Positions 21,157 to 34,200 of a stretch of 54,013 bases of DNA are shown here, piece by piece. Where the stretch lies: NCBI GenBank assembly GCA_001724265.1, contig MEDY01000194.1:1-54013 (forward strand), read 5' to 3'. The notes beneath the pieces were generated by a model that made no database searches, was not told where the DNA came from, and worked only from the letters and a program-made list of their open reading frames with translations. Made by a program: the position numbers and the translations under genes. Position 1 is the stretch's first letter. The number at the start of each line of letters is the position of its first letter. This DNA is from Rhizaria sp. SCN 62-66 (lineage: Eukaryota; Rhizaria, unplaced).

Positions 21157-24100
21157 ATGGGTAATACCCTTTGTCGCAGCCTACGCGCGGGGAGGACCAC
21201 AACCCCCGATGATTTTGATTCTGAGGTACGACGACAAGAAAGGAGACATCTCTTTTGCATTTGATGCCCCATGCCGTCATCTGCCACTGAATCCGATCGT
21301 GATTAGTTTTCTCATTTATTTATTTGACTTTTCTTCCTGTTACATTGCTTTTTTGCTTGTTTACACTTTATATAGGAGTTCAATGTGAGCAAATATGCCA
21401 CCACTCCAAAGAAGAGTAAGAACAACAAGTCGGGCCCGCGTCCCCCGCACGTCCCGACGTTCAAGCCCAAGTCACCCGCGCCCCTCGTCACGGGCACAGT
21501 GCTCCAGGCGCCCGATCTCAGCGACAGCGAGCTCAACGACCTGCCCGAATGCGTCTCGTCCTCCTCCAAGCCGGGTTCCCGTACCGCCACCAACAAAGGC
21601 GCGCAGAAGCCCGTCCCCTCAACGACCTCAACGTCCGCTGTCAAACCCGTCATGCGCATCACGCCGCCCGCGCCAGCGCCCGCGGGCTTCGTGGAGAATA
21701 CCGACTCGCCCTCTCCTGTGACCGCGCCCCCGGCACCCGCGGTGTCGCTCGCAGACTCAGTCATTCTCCCCGCCCCGCCGGCGACGCCCGCGTTCGCTCC
21801 GATCGTGGCGACGGCGGCGCACTCGCCCCGCGTCGGCCCCGGCGCCGCTGGCCCCGCCGACAGCTCCATCGCCACCGCGACCACGCTCGCCGCCGCGACG
21901 TCTGTTTCCTGGGCCGATCTGACCGACTTCTGGTCCGACAACGACAACGACGACAACGATAACGAAAATGACCACGAGGTTGATGCTGCTGCCGTGGCTG
22001 GTGCGACTGGCCACCAGCGCCGCCGCGGCCCGCGCGTGCAGCAGCAGGGCCACAGCGACAGTGACAGCAGCCGCCGCAGCGCCGCCAGAGCCACCGCCAG
22101 CGCCGCTGTCACGGCCGTCTCCGGGCTCACCACCGCGAAGCACAATGCCGCTGACCGCAGCAGCAGTGACCGCAACAATGACCGTGAGCAGCAGCAACAG
22201 CATGGTCAGCAACAGCGGCAGGGTCACGCTGACGACGACGACGAGTGTTCCGGCGGTTCTGACGAGTTCGTGACCGTCACCACAGGCCGCAACAACAGAG
22301 GCCGCCGCGCGCGCCCCACCTCCGCTGCCGCCGCCCCCGCTGCCGCTTCCGCGTTCACCTCTGCCGCCAGCGCCGCTGCGCCTGCTTCCTCGAGTGGCGC
22401 GACTGGCGCTGTCACGCCCTCGCGCGCCGCGCAGCGCAACAGCAGCAGCAATGGCTCCGCCGCCGCGGCTGGCGCCTCCGCTGCTGCTGCTGCTGATGCT
22501 GCTGCGAATGCTGGGGCGAGTGCGAATGGTGGCGCGGCTGTGCTTGTGTCCCCGCGCCCGCGCCGCCGCGCTGCGTCCTCTGCCGCCCCGTCGCCGTCAA
22601 CAGCCGCCGCTGCCCACGCCGCAGCCGCTGCACCCTCTGCCGCCGCTGCCGCTGCCGCTGCTGCCACAGACTCCGCCGCTGCAAGTGCTGCGAGCGGCGG
22701 AGAAGCAGCGGGCGCTGTGCTGCGCCCCGAGAAGGCCCGCCGCAGCCGCAGCAGCGCCCCTACCTCGACCGGCGCCGCCGCTGCGGGCGCGAGCGCGAAC
22801 GCTGGTGTCGGTGGCGCGAGCGCGCATGCGCCGCACGTGAGCGCGAACGCACCTGGGACGCCGGGGAGCTATGACGCGCGCCGCCGCGGCCGCACCGAAT
22901 CTGGCGCCGGCGCAGGATCCACATCCGCAGCTGTTACATCACCTACCGTGGCCGCCGGGGGCAGCGCTGCACCGCGGCGCACGGTCACTCTCCCAGCGCC
23001 CGCCCCCGCCGCCACCGGCTCCGCGGCCACTGCCGCTGCGCACAGTAGCTCGAGCTCTGCTGTTGCTGCGCATGCTGAGCCTGTCCGTCCTAGCGCGCCC
23101 GCGCCCCTTAGCGCCAGCCTCAGTGCCAACGGCTCAGCAAACAACAACGCGGCTTCCGCCGCTGCGGGGACGGCGCCGTCGCCGTCGGTCCAGTCGCTGG
23201 GGCTATCGTTCGCGGCTGCGATTCGCCTGCACAACCCCGACGCGAAGCCCGCCGACGGCAAAACCGCTGACTCCAAGGCTGCCGACGCTAAGGACGGCAA
23301 GGATGACGGCACCGCGCACCACGTCAACAACCACAACAACCAGCAGCAGCAACAGCAGCAGCAGGGTGGAGGTCGCAGCGGCCGCCGTGGCGCCTCCGGC
23401 CTCCCAACCGCCGCCGCCGCTAACGGCGCCAGTGTACCCAGCGGCAGTCGCAGCACCCCTGCCTCGCCAGACAAGCGCGCGCGCGCCCCGCGGCCCGCCA
23501 CCGCCGGCGCCGGCCCCTCGAACGCGCACGCGCACTCGCACTCCGGTGCGGGCGCTGCAGTGAGCCCCGCCGCCGCGCTGGCCGCCGCGATGTCCCCCGC
23601 CGAGGTTGCCGCGGCTGCGGGCACTGTTGTGATTGTCAGCGGACCACGCGGCAGCTACACGACGTACCGCATTCCCTCGTCGTCGTCGTCGTCGTCGTCC
23701 TCCGCCACAGCTGGCGCCGCGCCGGGCTCCGGCCGCCGCGCAGCCTCAGCCACCGCCGCTCCGACTAACGGCACCGGTAGTGCGGGCGCGAACGCTGCTG
23801 TGCCAGCGGTGTCGATATCGTCCCCCGCGCACGGCGCGCGCGCAGCCGCACAGGCCCAAGCCCAAGCCCAGGGCCAGGGCCAGCAACAGCAGCAGCATGG
23901 CCAGCACGGCGGTCGCGGTGGCCGCCGCGGCCCCGGAGTTACCCCCACGCCCGTGTCTTCCCCGGCCACAGTCGGCACGGGCGCCCCGCGCCGTCTGCTG
24001 CCGGGCGCTCTCGCGGCGCAGGGCCCCTCGGCGTCGTGGGCTGGCACTGGCAGCGGCACCGGCGCCGCTCTGCCCGCGCCCTCGCTCGCCAACATCTCCA

Positions 24101-24876
24101 GCGCCAGCGCCAGCAGCGGCAGCGGCAACGGCGGCGGCAGCGGCAGCGGCGGGATCGGTGGCACGCCGCTACGGTTGAGCGCGGCCTCGCCCGCGTTCGT
24201 GCCTGCGGCTTTCACGACCATCGGTCTCCCATCGCGCCCGGTGACCTCAAACGCGCACGCGAATGCGTTTGGCGCGGCGGTGGCTACGACGTCGAGTGGC
24301 AGCGGTGGCAGCACACCTGGCACGCCCGCAGTCTCGCTCGCGGGCCCCTTCACGCCCACGCACGGCGCGCGCTCGATGCGCAACCACAGCAGCCACAGCG
24401 GCGTGAGCGCCGTGACCGCGACGACGCTAGGAGAATTCGCCCCGCTCCCGGCCGGCTCACCGCGCAACAACAGCAGCAACTGCAGCACTGCCAGCGGCGG
24501 CGGCGGCGGCGGCGGTGGCGTGGCGCCGATCCCACTCGCCGCGCCCGCAGCGCTCGTCTCGGCCCTCCTGCTGCGCTCGCCCGGCGTCGCGTCCCGCGCC
24601 GTGTTGAGCGGCCCGCTGTCCCCGCTGGCGCTTGCACGCGCGTCGCCGGCGTTCCCGTCCTCCGCCGCGGCGGCCGCCAGTCTCGCTGACTCGCTCGCGG
24701 ACAGCATGGAGCTGGTGGAGCTCGATCTCGCGCAGCTCAGCGCGGACGAAAAGAGCTTTCTGGCCGAGGAGGCAGCGCGCAAGGAGGCTGAGGCCGCGGC
24801 CGAGGCGCATGCGCTGTTACGCAAGAAAGCCGAGATGGAACGTGCGCTGCGCGAGCAAGAGAGTAAGGCCAAGTAA
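21157..24876 (+). CDS. Disordered protein with N-terminal acylation signal, two exons
   Basis: Exon 1 (21157-21225) encodes MGNTLCRSLRAGRTTTPDD and a few more residues. Exon 2 is 21376-24876, stop TAA. The 150-base intron starts GTACGA and ends TTTATATAG, phase 0, and exon 2 opens EFNVSKYATTPKKSK. The product has 1189 residues. Gly2 after Met with Thr4 and Cys6 is a strong N-myristoylation plus palmitoylation signature, so the protein is probably tethered to the cytosolic face of a membrane. The body is almost all Ala/Ser/Gly/Gln low complexity with RGG-like GRSGRRG and HGGRGGRRG patches. The last 65 residues form a charged helical or coiled-coil segment (AEEAARKEAEAAAEAHALL). No domain is recognised. 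Starting at the GTG at 21385 would lose the acylation signal. Confidence 0.85.
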
Positions 24877-25532
24877 GTGGAACAAAGCGTCATAGAGCAG
24901 AGCAGAGCAGGCTCATTATATTCGCACCTCTTTGTACATGTCACATGTGCGTGTGATCCTGTTTGCGCGCTTGGTGGATTCCAACTTGACTTCCGATGTT
25001 GTTTTTAAAACGCGCATCTCCGCAATAGTGTGCAGATTTGAGTGTGGTATGCCGATGTCATTCTTCGTCGCTGTTTTAACTTGTCTTGTTTATTTGCTCC
25101 CGCTTTACTTTCCCGATCGCCCCTGTTGTTGCGGTTGCCGTCTCCTCTACACTGCAGTTTTGTAATGCAGTGCAGCTCCGTGCCGTGTTGATTGCGCTCT
25201 GATCGCAAGACACGGTGCTGAGCTTGGTGGCAACAGTCGGGGCTTGATCATTTCATCCGCGTGATCTTGTAGTACATTGATCTGTTTGCACGTTGTATGC
25301 ATGTCACAGGCGCGACATGACCTGCACGTATCACACCTTCACTTTGTTAATTGAAGAGACAGTGTTTATCCTTACGTGTTTTGTTAATTATTTTTTTTAA
25401 ATCAGACATGCGTAGTGTACCGTACGTATTTGTATCGTTCTGGCTTTATGTCTTTGCATACACAAGCGTATTGTTTAGATGTTAAAATCCTGGTTCAGAG
25501 GCCGAACAGGTGGTTGATGTGGTCTGTAAGGT
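24877..25532. other. AT-rich intergenic region
   Basis: No supportable gene. Short open frames have no ATG near their start. A GTACGT donor-like site lies at 25422. Confidence 0.5.
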
Positions 25533-28105
25533 ATGAAATACATTATTAGCGCACCTGCGGAGCGACAAAGTATAGATTGTACGAAACAAATGTGTCGTCG
25601 TACTCAACTGCTCAACACCCGCAGGAGCAACGGCCAAGTGTCTCGTACAAGCACGCTGGACATGAGGGGCACGTTGACGCCTGGTTCAGGGCGCATAATG
25701 AATGCCCCGTTGCAACCCTGTTGCGTTGGAAAAGCAAAAGGAATGTTTAAATAAACTATATGAACTCGGCATCTCTCGACAAAGCAAGCGCTTCGCTGAT
25801 TTGTTGCTGCCTGTAGCTGTTGACTCCACTAGGCGAAACTTGAATAACGATCAACTGCAATAGCGTTATTATTCGCCAAATTAGACTCATAGTCATCGTA
25901 AAGAGCATGCTGGGCGATATTTTTGTAACTATTGTTGTAATGCGCATTCCTGCAATACGGGCGTGCAGCCATAACTGACATGACCGGTATTCATCGCTCA
26001 CTGTTACCACTTGAACATGGGAAACATAATTGATCTTAGACCTGAATCGCAGCAATCCGCGTCCTCCAACCAAGTTCATCGTCAACGAGAGCAGAAATGC
26101 GTCTTCTCGGGACGTTTATGAAGGTGGTTTGCGAGACAGCTCGAGCGATGAGCATACCCGCAATGAAAGCGACATTATTTACTGGCCGTTATTCACCACC
26201 AGCGGCATGTTGCGGAACTGCATTAATCTTGCAAACTACAATGCGGAGCTTGGCGCAACGCTGGCGAGGTACAGCGATATTGTGGATCTGGACACTGGCC
26301 GTCGTTGTTTTGGTGCAATACGCAGGGTGTTGCTAGCGGCACTTGTGCAATCACGTGCTACGGCTGACAAGGGGGCTCGCAGCTACAGTCAGCGCAGTGC
26401 CGATGCGTTGCAAAAGATTTGGCAATGCAAGCTCAGGACTCGTGCGGGCAAAAGTGTGAGACGGTTTAGCGCGTTTCGGGATGCACTTTGTCAGAGAGTT
26501 GCCCATCGTGCACTGCTTATGCTTGATAGATGTGTTATTGAGCAGATAACCCTGCTTATTCCCGCCGAAGAGATCCGCGCAGTGATGAAATCCGCTCCTG
26601 AAGTGCTTGGGGCATAGATCACACACCAGCATCCAACGGAAGTCGATCAAGCAGGCATATGTGAGGCACTTGCGCTGCTGTCCAAGCAGGTAACCAATCA
26701 CTTTGTTGCTGACGCGCTTTACATCACGCATGGCTCAAAATCATTGCTCAACCTTACGGGGCTATCTTTTCTACACACACTTGTGCGTGGTAGTCACTCG
26801 GAGCTACTCTGCAACGTGATGGCACTGATTACGCCCAGCATTTCTCGTATCTGTGTTCGTGATCTGTACTTTACACTTCTTGCATCAGTGTCAAATCACC
26901 TTGAGGAGTGTGATAAATCATCGAGCTGTTCGATCGCTGAGCTTTTGATTGGCCTTGGAGACTATTGCCTTAGTGGGGAGTGCTGTCTGCACTACGTAAG
27001 CGAACACGCAAAACCCTCGTTATTGCTTGGTATGATTGGTACGCCAAGGATTCCTCCGGCTGCATGGCCTTTGGCAACGCGATACGTCTTTGGTGCACTT
27101 ATGTTGTCAGTGTTTGCAGGGATAAGCTTCTTTTCAACACAGCAAAGCGCTCATCTTAGGCAGACACTGCTGTTGAAGCTTTTAAAGTGCGGTGTTGATA
27201 GTGGATTTGTTCGGAGTGAAATGCTCAACGACCAAAGCGATGAAAGTTGGAGTTTTGATATAGATAAGTGGGGTATCGTTGCAAAGTATAGGTGTGTGGA
27301 AGACGCGTGGATTACGACAAATAAAAATATGGATTGTTGTGATATACGTTCTTGCACAAAGGCAAGCTATGACCTTCGAGCCGTTGGAAATAGTTACAGT
27401 ATCGACGAAGACGAAAGCGAAGAAAGTGAGGGGGAAGATGAAGATAGTGGTCGCGAAAGTGCCGATGGGTCTGACAACACCTCAAACAACATCAACATCC
27501 TCAGATTTGGCAACCATGACACAGACTGTGATGATGAATATGAAGATGATGAAGATGAGGATGATGAAGATGAGGATCATGAAGATGAGGATGATGAAGG
27601 TACTGATATCGACGATTACGACCCTCATGATGTGAAGGACATTCTTTATCGAAACGACTTTGTTGATGAGACGGATTGTGACGGCAACCATGAATGTGAT
27701 GCTTGTCTATTTCTTGGAGACATTCCATATGATGTTGGACGCTTTGATAGAAGGTACAAGTTTGTGGCTCCCGGAATCATGCGCACCCAGTGCGTCATAA
27801 CCAACTCATCTCTAAACCCCGATATCGGCGGAAACACTGCGAGTAACCAGACGAGCCAAATCCCCAACTGCGAGCTCCGCGAACAACGCCGCAATGCTCA
27901 AAACCCGACAACAGCCGTCAGCTCGAGTGTGCTGACTGCGACTCCGGCAATGAGCGCCGCAAGTGTGCGTGAACAGAATGCGGATGAACTGCGCAAAGTT
28001 TTAGTGAGCGCGTTGCGATGGCCGTGTGTGGTCAATTTGGGACGCAGCGCAGCTGGACTCAGGTCTGGACTCGCAAAGATTCGTAAGGCTTTGTGCACAC
28101 CTTAA
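25533..28105 (+). CDS. Unknown helical protein with one in-frame TAG; 5' exon tentative
   Basis: The body runs 26040-28105 (stop TAA), in one frame interrupted by TAG at 26615-26617. The frame is closed by TAA at 26027 and its first inner ATG is 26207. A better start uses a small exon 25533-25578 (MKYIISAPAERQSID plus one base), donor GTACGA, and acceptor TTAG at 26039. Phases agree and give 703 residues, but the acceptor lacks a clear pyrimidine tract. The protein is alpha-helical with leucine-rich stretches on both sides of the TAG (LLIPAEEIRAVMKSAPEVLGA; LLNLTGLSFLHTLVRG), then a 90-residue Asp/Glu tract and a Cys-containing segment (CDGNHECDACLFLGDIPYD). No family is recognised. It has far less Ala and GC than its neighbours, so it may be of different origin or under relaxed constraint. 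Confidence 0.6.
26615..26617 (+). other. In-frame TAG in the unknown helical gene
   Basis: Flanked by KSAPEVLGA and ITHQHPTEVDQAG. The frame continues 495 codons to TAA. Confidence 0.82.
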
Positions 28106-28284
28106 AAGGCAGTTACCTCGTTGGATACAAGCTTATGCATCCGCGTATCAGGGCATTTAGTCAGATTTTAACGAGAGGAATAAGTAGAGAGATATAGAGC
28201 TCTTTATTTAACTCAAAATCTCATTTTTAAATAAAATTTCTAAGTAGAAACGAAAATCTAGGTACCATCGATGTCTTTCATCCG

Positions 28285-31200
28285 TTACGCATCAAGGTAC
28301 GCCTGCACATTGCGCTCGTCCCACCGTCCTGCCACCAGCAGCGCCGGTCCTGGTGCAGGAAACATCAAGCGTGCATGTAGCGGCACTGCCACCAGCGCCG
28401 AGTCCAGTCCGTATCCTTGCGCAGCGTCCCTGTCTTGCGCGCCCCCGCGCGCGCCCTCGCGCCCGCAGGGCTTTCCGCCGCGTCCTCCGTTGGCGCCACG
28501 GCGCCCCGCTCCCACCCCGATCCCGCCGTAGTCCTCGGGAACCGTGTTGGCGAGCGCCATGTACCCCAGCTCGCGCAGCCCTTCCGTGCCCGGTGCAACG
28601 TGTGCTTCGTCGCCCATGTCAACCTGCGGCACCAACGCGGCCTCGAGCGAAGCGCCGTAGCGCTCGATCGCGGCCGCGAGTGTGCGCGCCAAACCCTCCG
28701 CGGCGCGCTGCAGCGACGCCCGCACGCGGGGCCCGAGGCTACCGCCGCCGTTGCCGCGCGCCGCGACCAGGAAAATGTGCCCTTCGGCGCCCATTTTCAC
28801 GCCCGTGTCGGTGGCCGAGCGGGCAGCGGTTGTGGACTCTGCCAGGGTAGCATTAGGAACGCGGATCATCGGCTCGCAGGCTGCGGCAAACGTGTTGACA
28901 ATTGTGAGCAGACAGCGTGTACGCGCGAGCAGCAGCGCCAGTGCAACGGGGCCAGGTCGTGCGCCAGCGCCCGCGTTCGCCAGTGACGCATCCAAGTCTG
29001 CCTCGGAGGCGCCGGTGGCGTCACCGACAGCGGCCGCAAACGCGCTCTGCAGCGGCGGCAGAAAAGCCAGCAGAGCCGCCACAATGCGCGGCCACAGCGG
29101 GCTCACTAGCTCCGCAGCCGCGGGCAAAGCTGTTGCAGCTGCATGTTGTTCGTCGTCGGTCGCCGCATCGGAGCGGCGTGAGAAGATGCTGTGGGTGCGT
29201 GCTGCACCAGTGGCCGCGCAGAGAAACGCGCGCAGGGAAACAAACGCGAGATCAACCGCAAACCCTAAGTGCCAGCCTGCTGCGGCGGCCAGCGGCGGCA
29301 CGACAAACACGCCCGTCGCTGTGAGCTGTGACAGCACAGAAGCCGCGCTGCCAGCGCTTTGATTGGCGCTCAAGTTAGCGGCGTCGGTGGACGCGCAAGG
29401 GGCGTCTGCGCCGGAGAACTGTACACGCGGAGAGGTCAGCAGCAGTGCGGCGCTGGCGAGCAGGCCCATCACCAGCTGCGCCGTCGCGCCCATGGTCACC
29501 GCTGCGGCGGCCACGGCGCGGCGCCCGGTGCGCTTCTGCGCGGGGTGTGTTCCCAGGGGGGGCGCGGGCACGAACAAACGGGCCTCTAGCAGTGCGGCGA
29601 AGAGCGAGACTGCGGTGAGTGTGTCGGCGGGCCGTGTGAGCGCGAGCGCGTGTGTCAGCACCCACGACGTCATAAACGCTGACGCGAGGCTCGTGGGCGC
29701 CGCGCGGGACGCCAACGCAGTAACGGGCGCTGCAGGGAGCGCGAAGGCATCAGCAAAGCGTTCGCGCAGCAGTCCGACGCCGATGACGCCAGCAAGACCG
29801 CTGCCCGCGGCGGCAGCCACGGGGGCAGATATCGGCGGTAAATTCGTGTGAAGCGACGGCAAAGCGGACGCGTGCACGCTTTGACCCCCGCGGCTTCGAG
29901 CTTTTGCAACGCGCTCATTGCGCCGCAACGCACGTACATCGAGCCATGTATTGCCACTCTCAGCCGGAGCGTCCGCCGTCGACTGTCGCTTCGAGGCAGA
30001 GAGCAGCGCGTCGGCTGCCCTAACCGTTTCCGAGAGTAGGGTGTCCCGGCCCCACTCCCACAGCGCCGCGCCAGCGTCGCCCGCAGCCGGTGGCGCAAGC
30101 GTGAGCACAGACGCCACTGTCGCAGCGCTCGCAGCCGCGGTAAGGCGCGCGAGCGTGGCGAACACAGGCAGCCGCGCCGCTGCGCCCGCGCCGCTCACCG
30201 CGCGCGCGGGGCACAGCGCGGCAACCTCGGCAGCCGTGAGCCGCGGCGGCCGCGCGCGCAGCAGCGACAGGCACTGCCGCGCGAGTGCGTCGCGGTAGCC
30301 CGTGTCGGGGCGCGCCAGCGGGGCTAGCAGCGCGATCGTCAGCAGCGGCAGCGCGGGCACCGCGGGGCGCGCCGCCAGCGCCGCGGCGGTCGTGGTCAGC
30401 GCGGCCTGCAGAGTCGCAGCTGTCTCCGCGAGGCGCCGCGGCGGGGACAGTTGCGCCGCCGCGAGCGCGGGTCCCGGCAGTGGCAGCCACGCGAAGGCAG
30501 CGCCGGCGCCCGCAGCGGGAGCGGTGCCGGCGCCGTGAAGCAGGCGTAGGCGCGGGGCCAGCGCGGCGGCCGGCGGCAGCGGCGCGGCGAAAACGTGGCC
30601 GCCACCGCCACAGTCGCCGCCGCTGCCGCTGCTGCGCGAGGATAGCAGTTTGAAGGGCGTCATGGTCGCCACCGCCACCAGCGCAGTGACCGTGAGCAGA
30701 GCGGCTTGTTGCGCTGAGAGCAGCAGCGGACCGCAGCGCCGCAGGGCACCAGCAACGGCGGCTGCAACAGACGCAGCAACCGCGGTATTCGCGCGCCGGC
30801 GGAAGACGTGGCGGGCTTCGTATGATGTATGCGTCGCTTTCTCTGCGCGATCGTTGTCGCCATCGTCTTTATCGCCGTCGACGTCGTCTTCGTCGTCGTC
30901 GTCACTACTGTTGCCAATAGGGCGGGTCTCATCTGTGACGGAGATGGAGTGTGACTGAGGCACTTGCGATGCCTGAATGCGGCTCAGTACACGCGCACCT
31001 CCAGCAGCGGCGGCCACGGTCCAAGGTGGCAGCACAGTCAGCAAGCGCAGAGTCGCAACAGTGGATGCCGTAGCGCAGTCACCGTCACCATGACCGCAGC
31101 GTGCAGAGGCGCATGTGCCGTCGATTTGATCATCAGCAGTGCCACTGGCCTTGCTATCTTCATCGTTGTCGTCATCGTCGTCATTGCGCATTGCAATGGC

Positions 31201-34200
31201 GTTGGCCGCAGCGAGGTGACACGGGGCCCACGCGGCGTCTAGCGCAAGCGCAGCTACAAGAGCTGGACACTCAGCCGCGATGAGAGGGGACACTGTCACC
31301 GTGCGGCCGCAGATGCCACAGCACTGCGCTGGTGCAATCAGCGCAGCAACTTCGGCCTCAGCAGCAGCTTCCGCCTCTGCGTTGGGGAACAGCGCCGCAC
31401 GCCACACGCCCCCATCAAAGTCGGCGCCGCTACCGCAACCGTCGCCAGTCGTGTCGTGGCCGTCGTTGTGGCCGTGGTCTTCGCAGTGCCCGCGCGCGAC
31501 CGACCGCAGCGGCGCCAGAATGCGCGCCAGCAGCGGGGCCACAGCGGCCCACGCACCGCGCTCACTCTGCGGCGCCGGCGCAATCGGTGACAATGCCACG
31601 CCGCAAACGGCAGCCGAAGCCGTCGCAGCAGGCGCACCGAGAGCGCGTGTGGCAGTGCGAGGCGCAAGCGCAAGTGCAGCAAACGCGGGCGCGCTGATGG
31701 GGACGCCTGCGGCCTCAGCGGCAGCGAACGCGGCGGCCAGCGCGGCAGCTGCCTCGCCGGCAGCGTGCGCCGTGCGCGCAGCGGCCAGTGGAAGCTGCAG
31801 CGCGCCAGCGGCGTTGGCGGGCGCTGTGAGCGATAAAAGCGCAACGCCGTCACCTGCTGCCGCGGCTGCGGGCGCGCTTGCCGCTGGCGCTGCGAACGCC
31901 GCCGCCAATGGCCGCAGCAGCGTGGTTAGCGTGGCAAGCCCGGCCGCGAATAGGGAGAGCGCGTTCGCGGTCGACTCTGGCTCCTCCGGGCTGTAACGCG
32001 GAGGGGCGAGGGCGTTTGTGAGCAGCAGCGGTGAGTCCGCGGCGGACACCGCGCGCAGCGCCAGTGTGGCGGCGACGGGATGCAGCGGCGGCGTTGACGT
32101 CAGTGCCGCTGACACCGTGCGTGCCGCTGCAACGATCGGCGCGGCGACCGCGGGCGCGACGTCTGGCCCCGTTGCCGCGGCGAGAAGCGCAGTCAACGCG
32201 GAGCGGCCAGCCGAGACCGCGGCCGCGGCCGCGGCCGCGCGGCGCGCAAAGCCCCGCGCGAGCCGCATCAGCGCGGGGCACGGCCACGCGTGGACGATAG
32301 CGTCTTGCGGCCGCGCGCCGCCATGTGTCGCGGTGACCGCGTAGTGCTCTGCACACGCACACGGCACGGAGTCCGCGTTTTGCGTGAGATCGACTGCGGG
32401 GGCCGCGGCGAGCCACGCTGTGTTGGCCGACGCAACTGCTAAGTGTGCGGCCACGGCGGCGGCCCACGCGCGCGAAAGGAGGAATGCGCTCAGCAGCGGC
32501 AGCGTGCGGCTGCGGTTGCCGCGGGCGCTGTCGTCGGGCGTGATGGGGTCGTGGGACATGTGCCAGTAGACCTGGGCCGCGTGGTCGTCTCTTCCACACG
32601 CCATGGCCTCAGCCACCATAGGGCTTACATCTTCGTGGGCTTCGTGTTGATTGTTATAAAGCTGAGACAGAGGCCAGTCGCGTGGCAGTATCGGCATGCA
32701 GAATGGTGTCTCCGTCCACTCAACAGGCCCGGCCATGCCTACCTTCGATCCGGTGGTCGAAACAGCTGTGGTGTTAGAAGGCGCGAAATACGGGACGCCG
32801 CGTGCCGAGAGCTCAGTCATAAAAGCTTGGACTGCGGCCATCAGCAGCGCAAGACGTGAGAGCAGCTCAGGGGTCAAGCTCGGCACAGTCGACGGGGCCG
32901 TGGCCGCGGGTGCGAAGGCCGCCAGTGACACGGACATCGTTGCAATGGTCACAGTAGATGTGGATGCGAAGTTAGGAAAGAGACAGGGCCCTGTGGCAGA
33001 GGCAGCGAGCAAGACTTCGAGCAGCTGCTGCAGCAGAGATGTCGGCAGCGAAGGCACCAGCGGCGGCAACATCGTCAGCACTGACACGGCAGCTGCGTGC
33101 ACGTCCACCGCTGACGCAGTCACACTCACGCTCTCACTCACACGCGCAGGCGCAGCCGCAGTTAGCGCAGCAGCAGCGGCCGTGGAGGCGGCATCCGCCG
33201 TCGCTGTCATAGCCGCGAGTGAAAGAAGTGGTAGTGTCGCGGGTAGCCGTTGATACGCGGGCGTGACTGCAGCAGGCAAGTCAGCGTCCGCGATGAAACG
33301 CAGCAGCCACGCTGCAAGCCCGCTGCCGCCACCAGTGGCGCCACCAGTGGCTCCGCCGCTTCCCTGCTGCGTTCGTTCTGCTGCACTCGGAGACACAGCG
33401 CGCGCAACAAAAAGCGCCTGCGCAAGTGCGGCTGCGGCGACCCGCGGGCGCACTATGGGGGCCGTAGCTGTGTAGTCTGCGTTTGCGCGCAGTGCGGCGG
33501 CCGCCTCTGCCGCGGCCGCCGCCGTGGCCGCCGCCGCCGCGGTGCGCCACTTGTGCAGCCGCAGCAGCGCGGTAGTCTGCAGGCGCGGCTCGGCCGCAGC
33601 GGCCAGGGCAACTGCGAGCGCAAGAGAGCGCGCAACGGCGCCCGCGGCGTCTTCAGCTAACGCGGCCATACGCGCACTCGCAACCTCGCCAGCGGCAATC
33701 GTGTGTTGTTGCTGCTGTTGTTGCTGAAACTGCGGTGACGACTGCGTGGTTCCGGTGACGTCGATGTCGGCGGCTGCGTAAGCTAAGAGAGCTTCGTCCG
33801 CCGCCGCGCCCACCGCCAGCACATCGTCTGTACTGCTGCTGCTGCTGCCGCCACTATTGCCGCTGCCGGCACTGGCGCTCTCCGCGCGGCCGCGGCGGCC
33901 GGCGCGCGCCGCCACGATGGCGAGCACTGGCAGCAGCGCGGCTGCGCAGCGCGCGCGGTGCGTCGCCTGCAGCGCAACGAAGCAGCGCGCGCGCGACGCA
34001 GCGGCGGCCGCGGCGGGGCTCGTCGCGGGGGCCGCAGTGGCCGCAGCGGACGCGATCTGAGCGGCCGCAGCGCCTGTGGACGTTGCCGCCGCGGTTGCAA
34101 ATGCTGTGTGCACCGCGACGGCGGCAGACAGTGCCATGTCGCCTGCACCGCTGCCAGTAAGCGCGACCGCGGTTTCGGCGGCAGTCGCGGCGGCAGCAGC

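Noticed and set aside
24870-24882. GTAAGT donor-like sequence overlapping the TAA of the MGN-protein gene
   Set aside because: All supported donors here are GTRCG, and no downstream exon fits.
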